Source of the DNA: Gammaproteobacteria bacterium
GTDB taxonomy: Bacteria > Pseudomonadota > Gammaproteobacteria > Burkholderiales > Rhodocyclaceae
Direction of reading: 5' to 3'
Assembly: GCA_018824085.1 (NCBI GenBank)
Contig: JAHJHI010000028.1
Coordinates: forward strand, 1-64,000
DNA: 64,000 nucleotides
Positions 44,647-52,592 of this stretch are shown here, in pieces (the stretch's first letter is position 1; the number at the start of each line of letters is the position of its first letter). A model generated the notes under the pieces. The model was not told the origin of the DNA, searched no databases, and was given only the letters and a program-made list of their open reading frames with translations. A program made the position numbers and the translations under genes.

Positions 44647-45542
44647 GTGCGGATGCGTCAATGACGATGGTCGCATTCGAGCGAGGCTTCGAACGCCACA
44701 CTTCAAAGTCGGAGGATGGCTGCCGCATCGCGTGGTGGTCCGGCGGCAACCGGGCGGGACGACCGGTCGTGCTGCTGCACGGCTTCGCGCTCGACCACTC
44801 CGTGTGGGCGCCGCTGTGCGCGCAGCCCTTGCTGCTCGACAGTTGTCACGTGGTCGTGCCTGACCTGCGCGGTCATGGCGCGTCGGGCCGCATGGCGACG
44901 CCGGATGGCTACACCGACGGTGCCGCCTGGGCGGCCGATCTCGACGTGGTCATCCGCGACGCCGGTCTGGTTCGTCCAACCGTGGTCGCATGGTCTTTCG
45001 GCGGACGCAGCGTGCTCGATCACGTGCGCCGCTACGGCAGCGATCACCTGCACGGCATCTTGTTCGTGGCCGCTGCAAGTCTCGCGCACTTCGCGTCGGC
45101 AGGGCCCGTTCACTCATTGCTGGAGGCGCTGTGCGCCGAGCAGGCGATGGAGGTGGCTGCCGCGACCGAGCGCTTCATCATCGAGGTGCTCGGCGTGCCG
45201 CGCGAAGCCGGCGACGTTGCCGTGCTGACGGCTGCCGCCCTGCGGTGCGAGGTCGAGCACAGGCGCTGGATGCGCCGGCGCGCGCTGGACTACGACGGAC
45301 TGATCGCCGGGCTCGACCTGCCGCTGATGTGGGTGAATGGCGAGCACGACGGCATCGTGCTGCCGTCCCGCGCGCAGGTGTTCCGTGAGCTGCTGCCCGA
45401 TGCCCGCATTTCGATCCACGCCGGCGCGCGTCACGCTCCCTTCCGCGACGACCCTGCGCGTTTTGCACGCGAACTGCTTGATTTCATCACCGATCCGCCG
45501 CCTTGCAGGCGCGCCGCTGCCGACCTGCATCCGGATCACTAG
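44643..45542 (+). CDS. Alpha/beta hydrolase
   Basis: 299 residues from a TTG overlapping the previous stop; an ATG at 44661 is the alternative. The oxyanion-hole motif is 'VVLLHGFALDHSVW', the nucleophile Ser is in 'VVAWSFGGRSV' (A-W-S-F-G rather than the usual G-x-S-x-G), the acid is Asp in 'VNGEHDGIVL' and the His is in 'AGARHAPFRD'. In aromatic pathways such enzymes hydrolyse ring-cleavage products, lactones or esters. Confidence 0.88.
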   Translation: MSADASMTMVAFERGFERHTSKSEDGCRIAWWSGGNRAGRPVVLLHGFALDHSVWAPLCAQPLLLDSCHVVVPDLRGHGASGRMATPDGYTDGAAWAADLDVVIRDAGLVRPTVVAWSFGGRSVLDHVRRYGSDHLHGILFVAAASLAHFASAGPVHSLLEALCAEQAMEVAAATERFIIEVLGVPREAGDVAVLTAAALRCEVEHRRWMRRRALDYDGLIAGLDLPLMWVNGEHDGIVLPSRAQVFRELLPDARISIHAGARHAPFRDDPARFARELLDFITDPPPCRRAAADLHPDH

Positions 45543-45555
45543 AGGAGAAGAACAC

Positions 45556-46608
45556 ATGTATCCGCTTCCCGAGGGCTGCTTTGCGCCCCGCAACCAGTGG
45601 TACATCGCCGCCTGGGCAGACGAGGTCAGGCGCGAGCCGATGGAGCGCTGGATCCTGAACGAGCCGGTGGCCTTCTACCGCACCGAAGCCGGTCAGGCCG
45701 TCGCGCTCGAAGGTCGTTGCCCGCACCGCCACTTTCCGCTCGGCAAGAGCCGGCTGGTCGGTGACAACATTGAATGCATGTACCACGGCATCACCTTCGG
45801 ACCGACCGGGGACTGTGTGCGCATTCCGTCGCAGGGCATGATTCCCGCCAGCTGCAAGGTGAAGTCCTTCCCGCTGGTCGAGCGCTGGAAGTGGCTGTGG
45901 ATCTGGATGGGCGACCCGGCGCTGGCGGATGAAGCGCTGATTCCGGACCACCATGAGATCGGTCTGACCGATCCCGACTTCACGGTTGAAGGCGGTACCT
46001 ACCATTCGGTGCCGGGCCGCTACATGCTGATGCACGACAACCTGTTCGACCTGACGCATCTGGGCTTCCTGCACCAGACCAGCATCGGTGCCGGCGACTT
46101 CGGCAGCGTGGACGAAAAGCGCGACAACGGGGAGAACTGGATCAGCAGCGAGCGCGAATTCCTGGATATCGATTGTCCACCGCTGTTCTCGAAAGTGTTC
46201 GACTATGCCGGAAAGATCGACCGGGCATTCGGCATGAAGCTCCATCTGCCATGCCTGCATGCCGGCTATGACTTCTTCCACAAGTCGCGCACGGGCAGCG
46301 ACGAGCCCGGTGCGCCGCTCGGCAAGATCCGCGTCTATCACGCGATAACGCCCGCCACCACAAACACCGCGCATTACTTCTTCGCGGTCGGCCGTACGTT
46401 CAAGCGTGATGATGCCGAGTTCGGGCAGGCCATGCTGGCCGGCTTGAATGAAGTGGTGCTGGAGGATCTGGTCGCCACGCGCGAAATCGAGGGCATGCTG
46501 ACCACGCTCGGTGGCGCACCGGCCGAAGTGCTGCTGAAGGCCGACGCCACCTGCGTGCGCGGCCGCCGTTTGTTCGAAGCGCTGATCCGCAAGGAACAGA
46601 CCGCATGA
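45556..46608 (+). CDS. Rieske oxygenase 3 (VanA-type)
   Basis: Terminal oxygenase component, 350 residues, ATG after GAGGAGAAG. Rieske ligands in 'GRCPHRHFPLGKS' and 'IECMYHGITF'; Fe site in 'HDNLFDLTHLGFLH'. Directly followed, with a 4-base overlap, by the only reductase of the cluster, so this one most resembles a vanAB-like pair. Confidence 0.93.
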   Translation: MYPLPEGCFAPRNQWYIAAWADEVRREPMERWILNEPVAFYRTEAGQAVALEGRCPHRHFPLGKSRLVGDNIECMYHGITFGPTGDCVRIPSQGMIPASCKVKSFPLVERWKWLWIWMGDPALADEALIPDHHEIGLTDPDFTVEGGTYHSVPGRYMLMHDNLFDLTHLGFLHQTSIGAGDFGSVDEKRDNGENWISSEREFLDIDCPPLFSKVFDYAGKIDRAFGMKLHLPCLHAGYDFFHKSRTGSDEPGAPLGKIRVYHAITPATTNTAHYFFAVGRTFKRDDAEFGQAMLAGLNEVVLEDLVATREIEGMLTTLGGAPAEVLLKADATCVRGRRLFEALIRKEQTA

Positions 46609-47573
46609 GCACGGCGACCGCGCTCATTCCGGTCCGCCTTGCCCGCCGGAACGTCGAGGCCGACGGCATCGCCAGCTTTGAACTCGTCAGCGCGGACGGG
46701 CGCGACCTGCCGGCCTTCACCGCCGGTTCGCACATAGACGTCGTGCTCGGCGAGGGCCTGATCCGCCAGTACTCGCTGTGCAATCCGCCGTCCGGATCCG
46801 GGAGCTATCTGCTCGGCGTGCTGCTCGACCCCGCATCGCGCGGTGGCTCGAGGGCCATGCACGCGCTGAAGGAAGGTGATGTGATTCAGGTCAGCGCGCC
46901 ACGCAACCACTTCGGGCTGGCGCCGGGCGCCCGGCGCAGCCTGCTGCTTGCCGGCGGCATCGGTGTCACGCCCATCCTGTGCATGGCTGAACAGCTTGCA
47001 ACAGAGGGCGCTGATTTCGAGATGCACTACTGTGCGCGCTCGATCAGCCGCACCGCCTTTGTCAGCCGCATCCGCGAGGCCGCTTTCGCCCGCCGTGCGC
47101 ACCTGCACTTCGACGATGGCGATGCGAGCCAGGCTTTCGCCATGGACGCACTGCTGGCGCAGCCGCAGCCCGGGACGCATCTGTACGTGTGCGGCCCGCG
47201 CGGCTTCATGGATGCGGTGCTCGACTGCGCGCGCCGCCACGGCTGGCCGGAAACGCAGATCCACTACGAGTTCTTCGCCGGTGCGGCCGTGGCGACGGAG
47301 GGCGACGCCGGATTCACGGTGAAGCTCGCGCGTTCGGGCACGCTTGTTCCCGTCGCATCCGGGCAGACCATCGCGCAGGCGCTGACGGCGGCTGGCGTGC
47401 CGCTTGCGATGTCCTGCGAGCAGGGTGTCTGCGGGACATGCATGACGCGCGTGCTCGACGGTACGCCGGACCATCGCGACATGTTCATGACGCCGGACGA
47501 GCAGGCTCGCAATGACCAGATCACGCCGTGCTGCTCGCGCTCGAAGAGCCCGCTGCTCGTGCTTGATCTCTGA
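46605..47573 (+). CDS. VanB-type reductase (FMN, NAD and [2Fe-2S])
   Basis: Electron-transfer partner for the Rieske oxygenases, 322 residues. Flavin-binding domain at about 1-100 ('RQYSLCNPP'), NAD-binding domain at about 105-220 ('LLLAGGIGVTPILCMAEQL', 'YVCGPRGFMDAVL') and a C-terminal plant-type ferredoxin domain at about 235-322 with cysteines in 'SCEQGVCGTCMTRV' and 'ITPCCSRS'. A single reductase serving three oxygenases is likely. Overlaps the preceding oxygenase gene by 4 bases. Confidence 0.94.
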   Translation: MSTATALIPVRLARRNVEADGIASFELVSADGRDLPAFTAGSHIDVVLGEGLIRQYSLCNPPSGSGSYLLGVLLDPASRGGSRAMHALKEGDVIQVSAPRNHFGLAPGARRSLLLAGGIGVTPILCMAEQLATEGADFEMHYCARSISRTAFVSRIREAAFARRAHLHFDDGDASQAFAMDALLAQPQPGTHLYVCGPRGFMDAVLDCARRHGWPETQIHYEFFAGAAVATEGDAGFTVKLARSGTLVPVASGQTIAQALTAAGVPLAMSCEQGVCGTCMTRVLDGTPDHRDMFMTPDEQARNDQITPCCSRSKSPLLVLDL

Positions 47574-47587
47574 CACCGCCTCACTCC

Positions 47588-49264
47588 ATGAAGCCACCCA
47601 TGACAGACCCGACGACCGCCATGCGCGAGCTGGCCCCGACCGAAGTTTTCGCGCTGTATCCGCCACACGCGGATACGCTGGCATCCTTGCTTGCGTCGCG
47701 CGCGCAGGCGCTGCCCGATGCCGAAGCCGTGCTGTTCCAGTCGCGCTCCTGGCGCTATGGCATGCTGCAGCGCGCTGCGGAAGCCGGCGCCCGTCTTCTC
47801 GCGGCGCGGGGCGTCCGCCCGGGTGATCCGGTCGCACACATCGCGGCGAACAGCGACGCGGCCATCGTCCTGTTTCTTTCGCTTGCGCGTCTTGGGGCGG
47901 TGTTCGTGCCGCTGAATCCCGCGCTGACCGACGACGAGCTGCTCTACCAGCTCGACCATTCCGGGGCTGTCGCCGTGTTCACGCCCGAGGCGCTCGTCGA
48001 TCGGGTGAGCGCGGTGCAGGCGCGCTGTCGGCAGCGGGCGTCCATCCTTGCGCTGGAAGCACTGGGCAGCGACGCACCCGATGCCGGAGCGGCTCTGGCG
48101 TGCATCCTGTCGGAATTGCCGGCCGATGCACCTGACGCGCCGCCGCTGCCGTCGCCGGACACGCCTGCCGTCGTGATCTACACGTCCGGCACCACCGGCT
48201 TCCCGAAGGGTGTCGTGCACAGCCAGCGCAACGTTGTCTGGGCGGCCGAGGTGTTCGTTGCACGCCTGCGCCTGCAGCCGGGAGAGCGGTTGCTGACGGT
48301 ATTCCCGTTGTTCCACGTGAATGCGCTGTTCTATTCGTTTGCCGGCGCGCTCGCCTGCGGCGGTACCTTCATCACCGCGGCGAGGTTCAGCGCTTCGACG
48401 TTCTGGCAGACCGCGGCGGATACCGGCGCCACGCAGCTCAACATCCTGGCCGCACTCGGCGGCATCCTGGGCTTGCGTCCGCGCACCGAATTCAATCCTG
48501 TCCACCGCATACGCAAGATCTACGGCGGCCCGATCAGTGCCGCAATGTTCAAGCTGTTCCAGCAGGAATTCGGCGTGCCGCTGCTGATCGAGGGATACGG
48601 CATGTCGGAGATCCCGGCGGCCTGCAGCAATCCCTACGACGGTCCGCACAAGCTGGGCAGCATCGGCACCGCCGGTCGGCACCCGCGCGTGGACGCCGCA
48701 CGCGTCCGTCTCCGGGTGGTCGACGACGACGGTCTGGATGTGCGGGCCGGCGAGGTGGGCGAACTGCTGGTGCAGACGCCGATGATGTTCATCGGCTATC
48801 TGAATGATCCGGCGCAGACTGCGGCCGCCTTCCGCGACGACTGGTTCCTGACCGGCGATCTGGTTCGAGCCGATGCCGACGGCTACCTCTACTTTGTCGC
48901 CCGCAAGAAGGACATCATCCGCAAGCGAGGCGAGAACATATCCGGCGCCGAGCTGGACATGCTGCTCGGCCAGCACCCGGATGTCGCCGAGGCGGCGACC
49001 ATCGCCGTGCCGTCGGCTCTGGGAGACGACGACATTCTCGCCGTGCTCGTCCCGCGCGCGGGCAGCGCGCCGACCCACGAGGCCGTGCTGGAATGGTGTC
49101 GCGGACACATGGCGGCGATCAAGGTGCCGCGCTATCTGGTCTTTGCGCCTTCCCTTCCGAAGACGCCGACCCAGCGTGTCGCCAAGCATCTGCTGAAAAA
49201 GGATGCGGAGCTGATCTCCCGGGCACGTGACATGGACGCGGCGCCAGCCGCGGAAGGGCGCTGA
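47588..49264 (+). CDS. Acyl-CoA synthetase (AMP-forming)
   Basis: Activates a carboxylic acid to its CoA thioester through an acyl-adenylate. 558 residues. AMP-binding P-loop 'VIYTSGTTGFPKGV' at about 196-209, 'EGYGMSEIPAAC' further on, and the C-terminal hinge 'YFVARKKDIIRKRGENISG'. The C-terminal 'LPKTPTQRVAKHLLK' carries the catalytic Lys. The substrate is not evident. It sits between the reductase and LeuCD genes. Confidence 0.93.
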   Translation: MKPPMTDPTTAMRELAPTEVFALYPPHADTLASLLASRAQALPDAEAVLFQSRSWRYGMLQRAAEAGARLLAARGVRPGDPVAHIAANSDAAIVLFLSLARLGAVFVPLNPALTDDELLYQLDHSGAVAVFTPEALVDRVSAVQARCRQRASILALEALGSDAPDAGAALACILSELPADAPDAPPLPSPDTPAVVIYTSGTTGFPKGVVHSQRNVVWAAEVFVARLRLQPGERLLTVFPLFHVNALFYSFAGALACGGTFITAARFSASTFWQTAADTGATQLNILAALGGILGLRPRTEFNPVHRIRKIYGGPISAAMFKLFQQEFGVPLLIEGYGMSEIPAACSNPYDGPHKLGSIGTAGRHPRVDAARVRLRVVDDDGLDVRAGEVGELLVQTPMMFIGYLNDPAQTAAAFRDDWFLTGDLVRADADGYLYFVARKKDIIRKRGENISGAELDMLLGQHPDVAEAATIAVPSALGDDDILAVLVPRAGSAPTHEAVLEWCRGHMAAIKVPRYLVFAPSLPKTPTQRVAKHLLKKDAELISRARDMDAAPAAEGR

Positions 49265-50671
49265 ATGCCGCCGCTGACGCTGTTTGAAAAGCTGTGGCAG
49301 CGCCATGTCGTGGCGAGCCGAAGTGAAGCGGAATCCCTTCTGTACATCGACCGGCATCTGGTCTACGAGGTCACCAGCCCGCAGGCATTCGAGGGCTTGC
49401 GCCTGTCGGGCCGCCGCCCGTGGCGCTGCGACACGGTACTGGCCACCGCCGACCACAACGTGCCCACGACGTCGCACACCGGTGATATCGCGGACCCGCT
49501 GTCACGCGTGCAGGTCGAACAACTGAGCCGCAACTGCCGCGAGTTCGGCATCCGGATCTTTCCGCTCGGGGACCGGCGCCAGGGCATCGTGCATGTGGTC
49601 GGCCCGGAGCAGGGCGCCACCCTGCCGGGCATGACAGTCGTCGCGGGCGATTCGCACACCAGTACGCATGGTGCGTTCGCCGCGCTGGCCTTCGGCGTCG
49701 GCACCTCCGAGGTCGAGCATGTGCTGGCCACGCAGTGCCTCGCGATGGAGCGGATGAAGACACTCTTCATCGACGTTGGCGGCGCGCTGGCGCCCGGTGT
49801 CACTGCCAAGGACCTGATCCTCTCGGTGATCGGCGAGCTCGGTGCGTCCGGCGGCAATGGTTACGCGATCGAGTTTGGCGGCGGTGCCGTACGCTCGCTG
49901 TCGATGGAGGGACGCATGACGCTCTGCAATATGGCGATCGAAGCGGGTGCGCGGGTTGCGCTCGTCGCCGTGGATGACCTGACGCTGGCGTATCTCGAGG
50001 GGCGGCCGTTCGCCCCGGCTGGCGCGCAATGGGAGGCGGCCTGCAACTACTGGCGCACCCTGCACAGCGACGACGGTGCCGTGTTCGATGCCCGTCTCGT
50101 AGCGGATGCGGGCGCCGTGCGACCCATGGTGACCTGGGGTACCTCGCCGGCAATGGTGGTCGCGGTTGACGGGTGCGTGCCCGATCCGCGCAGCGAGCAC
50201 GATCCGGTGCGGCGCACCCAGATGGAACGGGCGCTCGATTACATGGCGCTCGAAGCGGGCACACCCATCACGGCGATCCGCCCCGACCGCATCTTCATCG
50301 GTTCCTGCACCAACGCGAGAATCGAGGACCTGCGTGCCGCGGCGGACGTCGTGCGTGGCGCACGGGTGGCTGCTTCGATCCGCCAGGCGCTGGTCGTTCC
50401 CGGCTCGGGGCTGGTGAAGGCTCAGGCGGAGGCGGAGGGACTGGACCGGATATTCGTCGATGCCGGCTTCGAGTGGCGCGAACCGGGCTGCTCGATGTGT
50501 CTTGGCATGAACGACGACAGGCTGCTGCCAGGCGAGCGATGCGCATCGACGTCGAACCGCAACTTCGAGGGGCGTCAGGGCGCGGGCGGCCGGACACATC
50601 TGGTGAGTCCGGCCATGGCGGCGGCCGCTGCGCTGGCCGGTCATTTCGTTGACGTGGCCCGGGGCGTCTGA
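49265..50671 (+). CDS. Aconitase-family hydro-lyase large subunit (LeuC-type)
   Basis: Large subunit of an isopropylmalate-dehydratase-type isomerase, 468 residues. The three [4Fe-4S] ligands are at about residues 348 ('IGSCTNARI'), 409 and 412 ('GCSMCLGM'). The start '[11 protein letters not shown]' and '[20 protein letters not shown]' are typical of LeuC. No leuA or leuB lies nearby; instead it follows a CoA ligase in a catabolic operon. So it is more likely a pathway-specific paralogue acting on a 2-hydroxy-tricarboxylate or similar. It begins right after the preceding stop. Confidence 0.9.
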   Translation: MPPLTLFEKLWQRHVVASRSEAESLLYIDRHLVYEVTSPQAFEGLRLSGRRPWRCDTVLATADHNVPTTSHTGDIADPLSRVQVEQLSRNCREFGIRIFPLGDRRQGIVHVVGPEQGATLPGMTVVAGDSHTSTHGAFAALAFGVGTSEVEHVLATQCLAMERMKTLFIDVGGALAPGVTAKDLILSVIGELGASGGNGYAIEFGGGAVRSLSMEGRMTLCNMAIEAGARVALVAVDDLTLAYLEGRPFAPAGAQWEAACNYWRTLHSDDGAVFDARLVADAGAVRPMVTWGTSPAMVVAVDGCVPDPRSEHDPVRRTQMERALDYMALEAGTPITAIRPDRIFIGSCTNARIEDLRAAADVVRGARVAASIRQALVVPGSGLVKAQAEAEGLDRIFVDAGFEWREPGCSMCLGMNDDRLLPGERCASTSNRNFEGRQGAGGRTHLVSPAMAAAAALAGHFVDVARGV

Positions 50672-50672
50672 A

Positions 50673-51311
50673 ATGCGCGCCTTCACGTATCTGGACAGCG
50701 AAGTCGTTCCGCTGGACCGTGCCGATGTCGATACCGACGCGATCATTCCGAAACAGTTCATGAAGTCGATCGCACGCACCGGCTTCGGCGCGAACCTGTT
50801 CGACGCCTGGCGTTATCGGGATCCGGGCCATCCCGGCAAGCCCGAAGGCGACCGGCAGCCGGATCCGGATTTCGTGCTGAACCAGCCGCGATACCGCGAC
50901 GCGCACGTTCTGCTGGCGCGCGCCAACTTCGGTTGCGGATCGAGCCGCGAGCACGCGCTCTGGGCGCTGGCGGACCATGGCATCCGGGCCATCATTGCGC
51001 CGAGCTTCGCGGACATTTTCCACGGCAACTGCCTGAAGAACGGCGTGTTGCCCGTCGTGCTGCCGGCCGGGCTCGTTGATCGCATGTTCGCCGACGTGTT
51101 TTCCGGGCCGGGCTATCGCGTGATCGTCGATCTCGACGCACAGCTGGTCCGCCTTCCTGACGGTACAAGCGCGGCATTCGAGATCGACGCCGTCCGCAAG
51201 CACTGCCTCCTGAACGGTCTGGACGACATCTCGGTCACGCTTGACCAGGCCGATGACATACGGCGATACGAAATCATGCGCAAGACGCTGGAGCCCTGGC
51301 TGTTCGGCTGA
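50673..51311 (+). CDS. Aconitase-family hydro-lyase small subunit (LeuD-type)
   Basis: Swivelling small subunit partner of the LeuC-type protein, 212 residues. Typical '[15 protein letters not shown]', '[15 protein letters not shown]' and '[19 protein letters not shown]'. The start at 50673 lies one base after the leuC-type stop. Last gene of the cluster; no clear terminator follows. Confidence 0.92.
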   Translation: MRAFTYLDSEVVPLDRADVDTDAIIPKQFMKSIARTGFGANLFDAWRYRDPGHPGKPEGDRQPDPDFVLNQPRYRDAHVLLARANFGCGSSREHALWALADHGIRAIIAPSFADIFHGNCLKNGVLPVVLPAGLVDRMFADVFSGPGYRVIVDLDAQLVRLPDGTSAAFEIDAVRKHCLLNGLDDISVTLDQADDIRRYEIMRKTLEPWLFG

Positions 51312-51469
51312 CGGTCGCTTGAGCGCGATGTCGGGGCGACCCGCGTCGATCCATGGTGTCGCGTCGCAGGCTGGCGACCGCTGCACGGGAACCGACAGGG
51401 GGCGCACCGAGCGGGTGAACCGGCTTCCGCGATGCGCGTGAGTGCGACGTTGGGGCGCTCGGCGCCGAC

Positions 51470-51812
51470 AGTGCCTGGCTCTCCAGCCGCTTCGTGGCGC
51501 CTGCACGGTCGCCTCCTTCAATCAACTCCGCCATGTCGATGAATGACACCAGGAAGGCGGCACCCGGCGCCTTCACGTTCTGCTCTTCGGCGCCGGATAG
51601 CGTGCCGACCCGCGCATCCCGCGTGGCCCTGGCCATTTCGGGCCCGGCATGCAGGGGCAGGCGTGTGTCACGCGACGGTGCGGCAACGAGCTGGAAAAGC
51701 AGTCGGAGCATGTGGCGGCGAGGCCGCCAGGCAGGACGATAACGAGCAGGACGATAACGAGCAGCCCGGAAAGACTCGGGCCCAGACGTTGGCGGATGGA
51801 AAGACGATGCAT
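51470..51812 (-). pseudogene. Remnant of a methyl-accepting chemotaxis protein gene
   Basis: From an ATG at 51812 the minus strand reads 'MHRLSIRQRLGPSLSGLLVI' and on to 'VLPGGLAA', the cytoplasmic start and first membrane helix of a chemoreceptor. The frame then shifts and continues as 'LLFQLVAAPSRD', 'FIDMAELIEGGDRAGATKRL' and 'ESQALS', which resembles the periplasmic four-helix sensor part. No HAMP or signalling domain follows before the leuD-type gene, so only the first third survives. The rest of 51312-52083 shows no gene. Confidence 0.45.
51732..51761. repeat. 15-base tandem repeat, two copies
   Basis: Two exact copies of CAGGACGATAACGAG. In the chemoreceptor remnant it duplicates five residues (LLVIV) inside the membrane helix without shifting the frame; a polymerase-slippage duplication after decay is likely. 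Confidence 0.85.
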
Positions 51813-52083
51813 GATGCGCGTTGCCCGGGCGGATCGATATTTCCGTCCCGGGCCGGGTCCCGGATTGCTTGACGTTCCGCTGCCGGGGCACGGCTTGCGC
51901 TCACGCGCAGGAACGACGGCGCCGACGGCGATGCCGTACTTCATGAATTTCTTTAGACCCGATTCAAATCGCGGTGGAAGCATCGCCGTGGCGCAGTGAC
52001 GATACTGACGTTGCGGATCAGGCGAGCCGGGCGACCGGAGGCCGGATCGGCAACTTCCATCCAACGACTGCGAGGAGACAAGA

Positions 52084-52158
52084 ATGAACTGGCAAACCCC
52101 GAAGGCCACCGACCTGCGTTTCGGTTTCGAAATCACGATGTACGTCGCCAACCGCTAA
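52084..52158 (+). CDS. pqqA: Pyrroloquinoline quinone precursor peptide PqqA (orphan)
   Basis: A 24-residue peptide. It has 'DLRFGFEITMY' with Glu16 and Tyr20, the Glu-x3-Tyr pair that PqqE cross-links to build PQQ, and it resembles the 23-residue Klebsiella-type PqqA in length and in 'DLR.G.E.T.Y'. A strong GAGGAGA ribosome site precedes the ATG and a perfect terminator lies 20 bases after the stop, so it is a single-gene transcript. No pqqBCDE genes are nearby. Extra pqqA copies away from the biosynthetic operon are known in methylotrophs, which have a high PQQ demand for methanol dehydrogenase. Confidence 0.88.
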   Translation: MNWQTPKATDLRFGFEITMYVANR

Positions 52159-52178
52159 GTTTCGCGGGTGGCATGAGA

Positions 52179-52210
52179 ACGGCGGGCCATGTGCCCGCCG
52201 TTTTCTTTTG
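52179..52210 (+). terminator. Rho-independent terminator of pqqA
   Basis: ACGGCGGGC pairs perfectly with GCCCGCCGT across a 5-base loop, followed by TTTTCTTTT. Confidence 0.95.
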
Positions 52211-52592
52211 TGCGCGCCAGTCCGTCCGCCGCCCGGCGTTCCTGCGCGACGCGCGGGCATTTCGCGGCACGCGCGGATAGTCCGGCTCATGCGCCGACGC
52301 CACGGCGCGGTGGCGGGTCGCCCGCTGATGCCGCAACGGTGGAGATATGTCGCCGGACTGGTCGGTATTCAGGCGCTCCGCGGCCTGCGGGCGTTCGGGT
52401 GATGGCGGCGCGGCGGGCGCTTATCCCGCCGGCGTGGGGCGGTGCCGGTGGTGCGCGCGGCGCCGCGCGTCGGGCACGTAGTCTGAAAAGACCATTCCGC
52501 ACGAAATCCCGTTCAACGGCGGGTCACTTTCATTGGTGAGCATGCGGGCTCCGGGCCGAGATCCCGTCGAGCCCTTCCATTCTGGAGTTCAC
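52211..52592. other. Intergenic stretch without recognisable gene
   Basis: Between the pqqA terminator and the phosphoesterase gene I see GC-rich sequence with no convincing reading frame, RNA gene or repeat. The promoter of the phosphoesterase gene must lie here; its ribosome site (TGGAG) is just before 52593. Confidence 0.6.
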
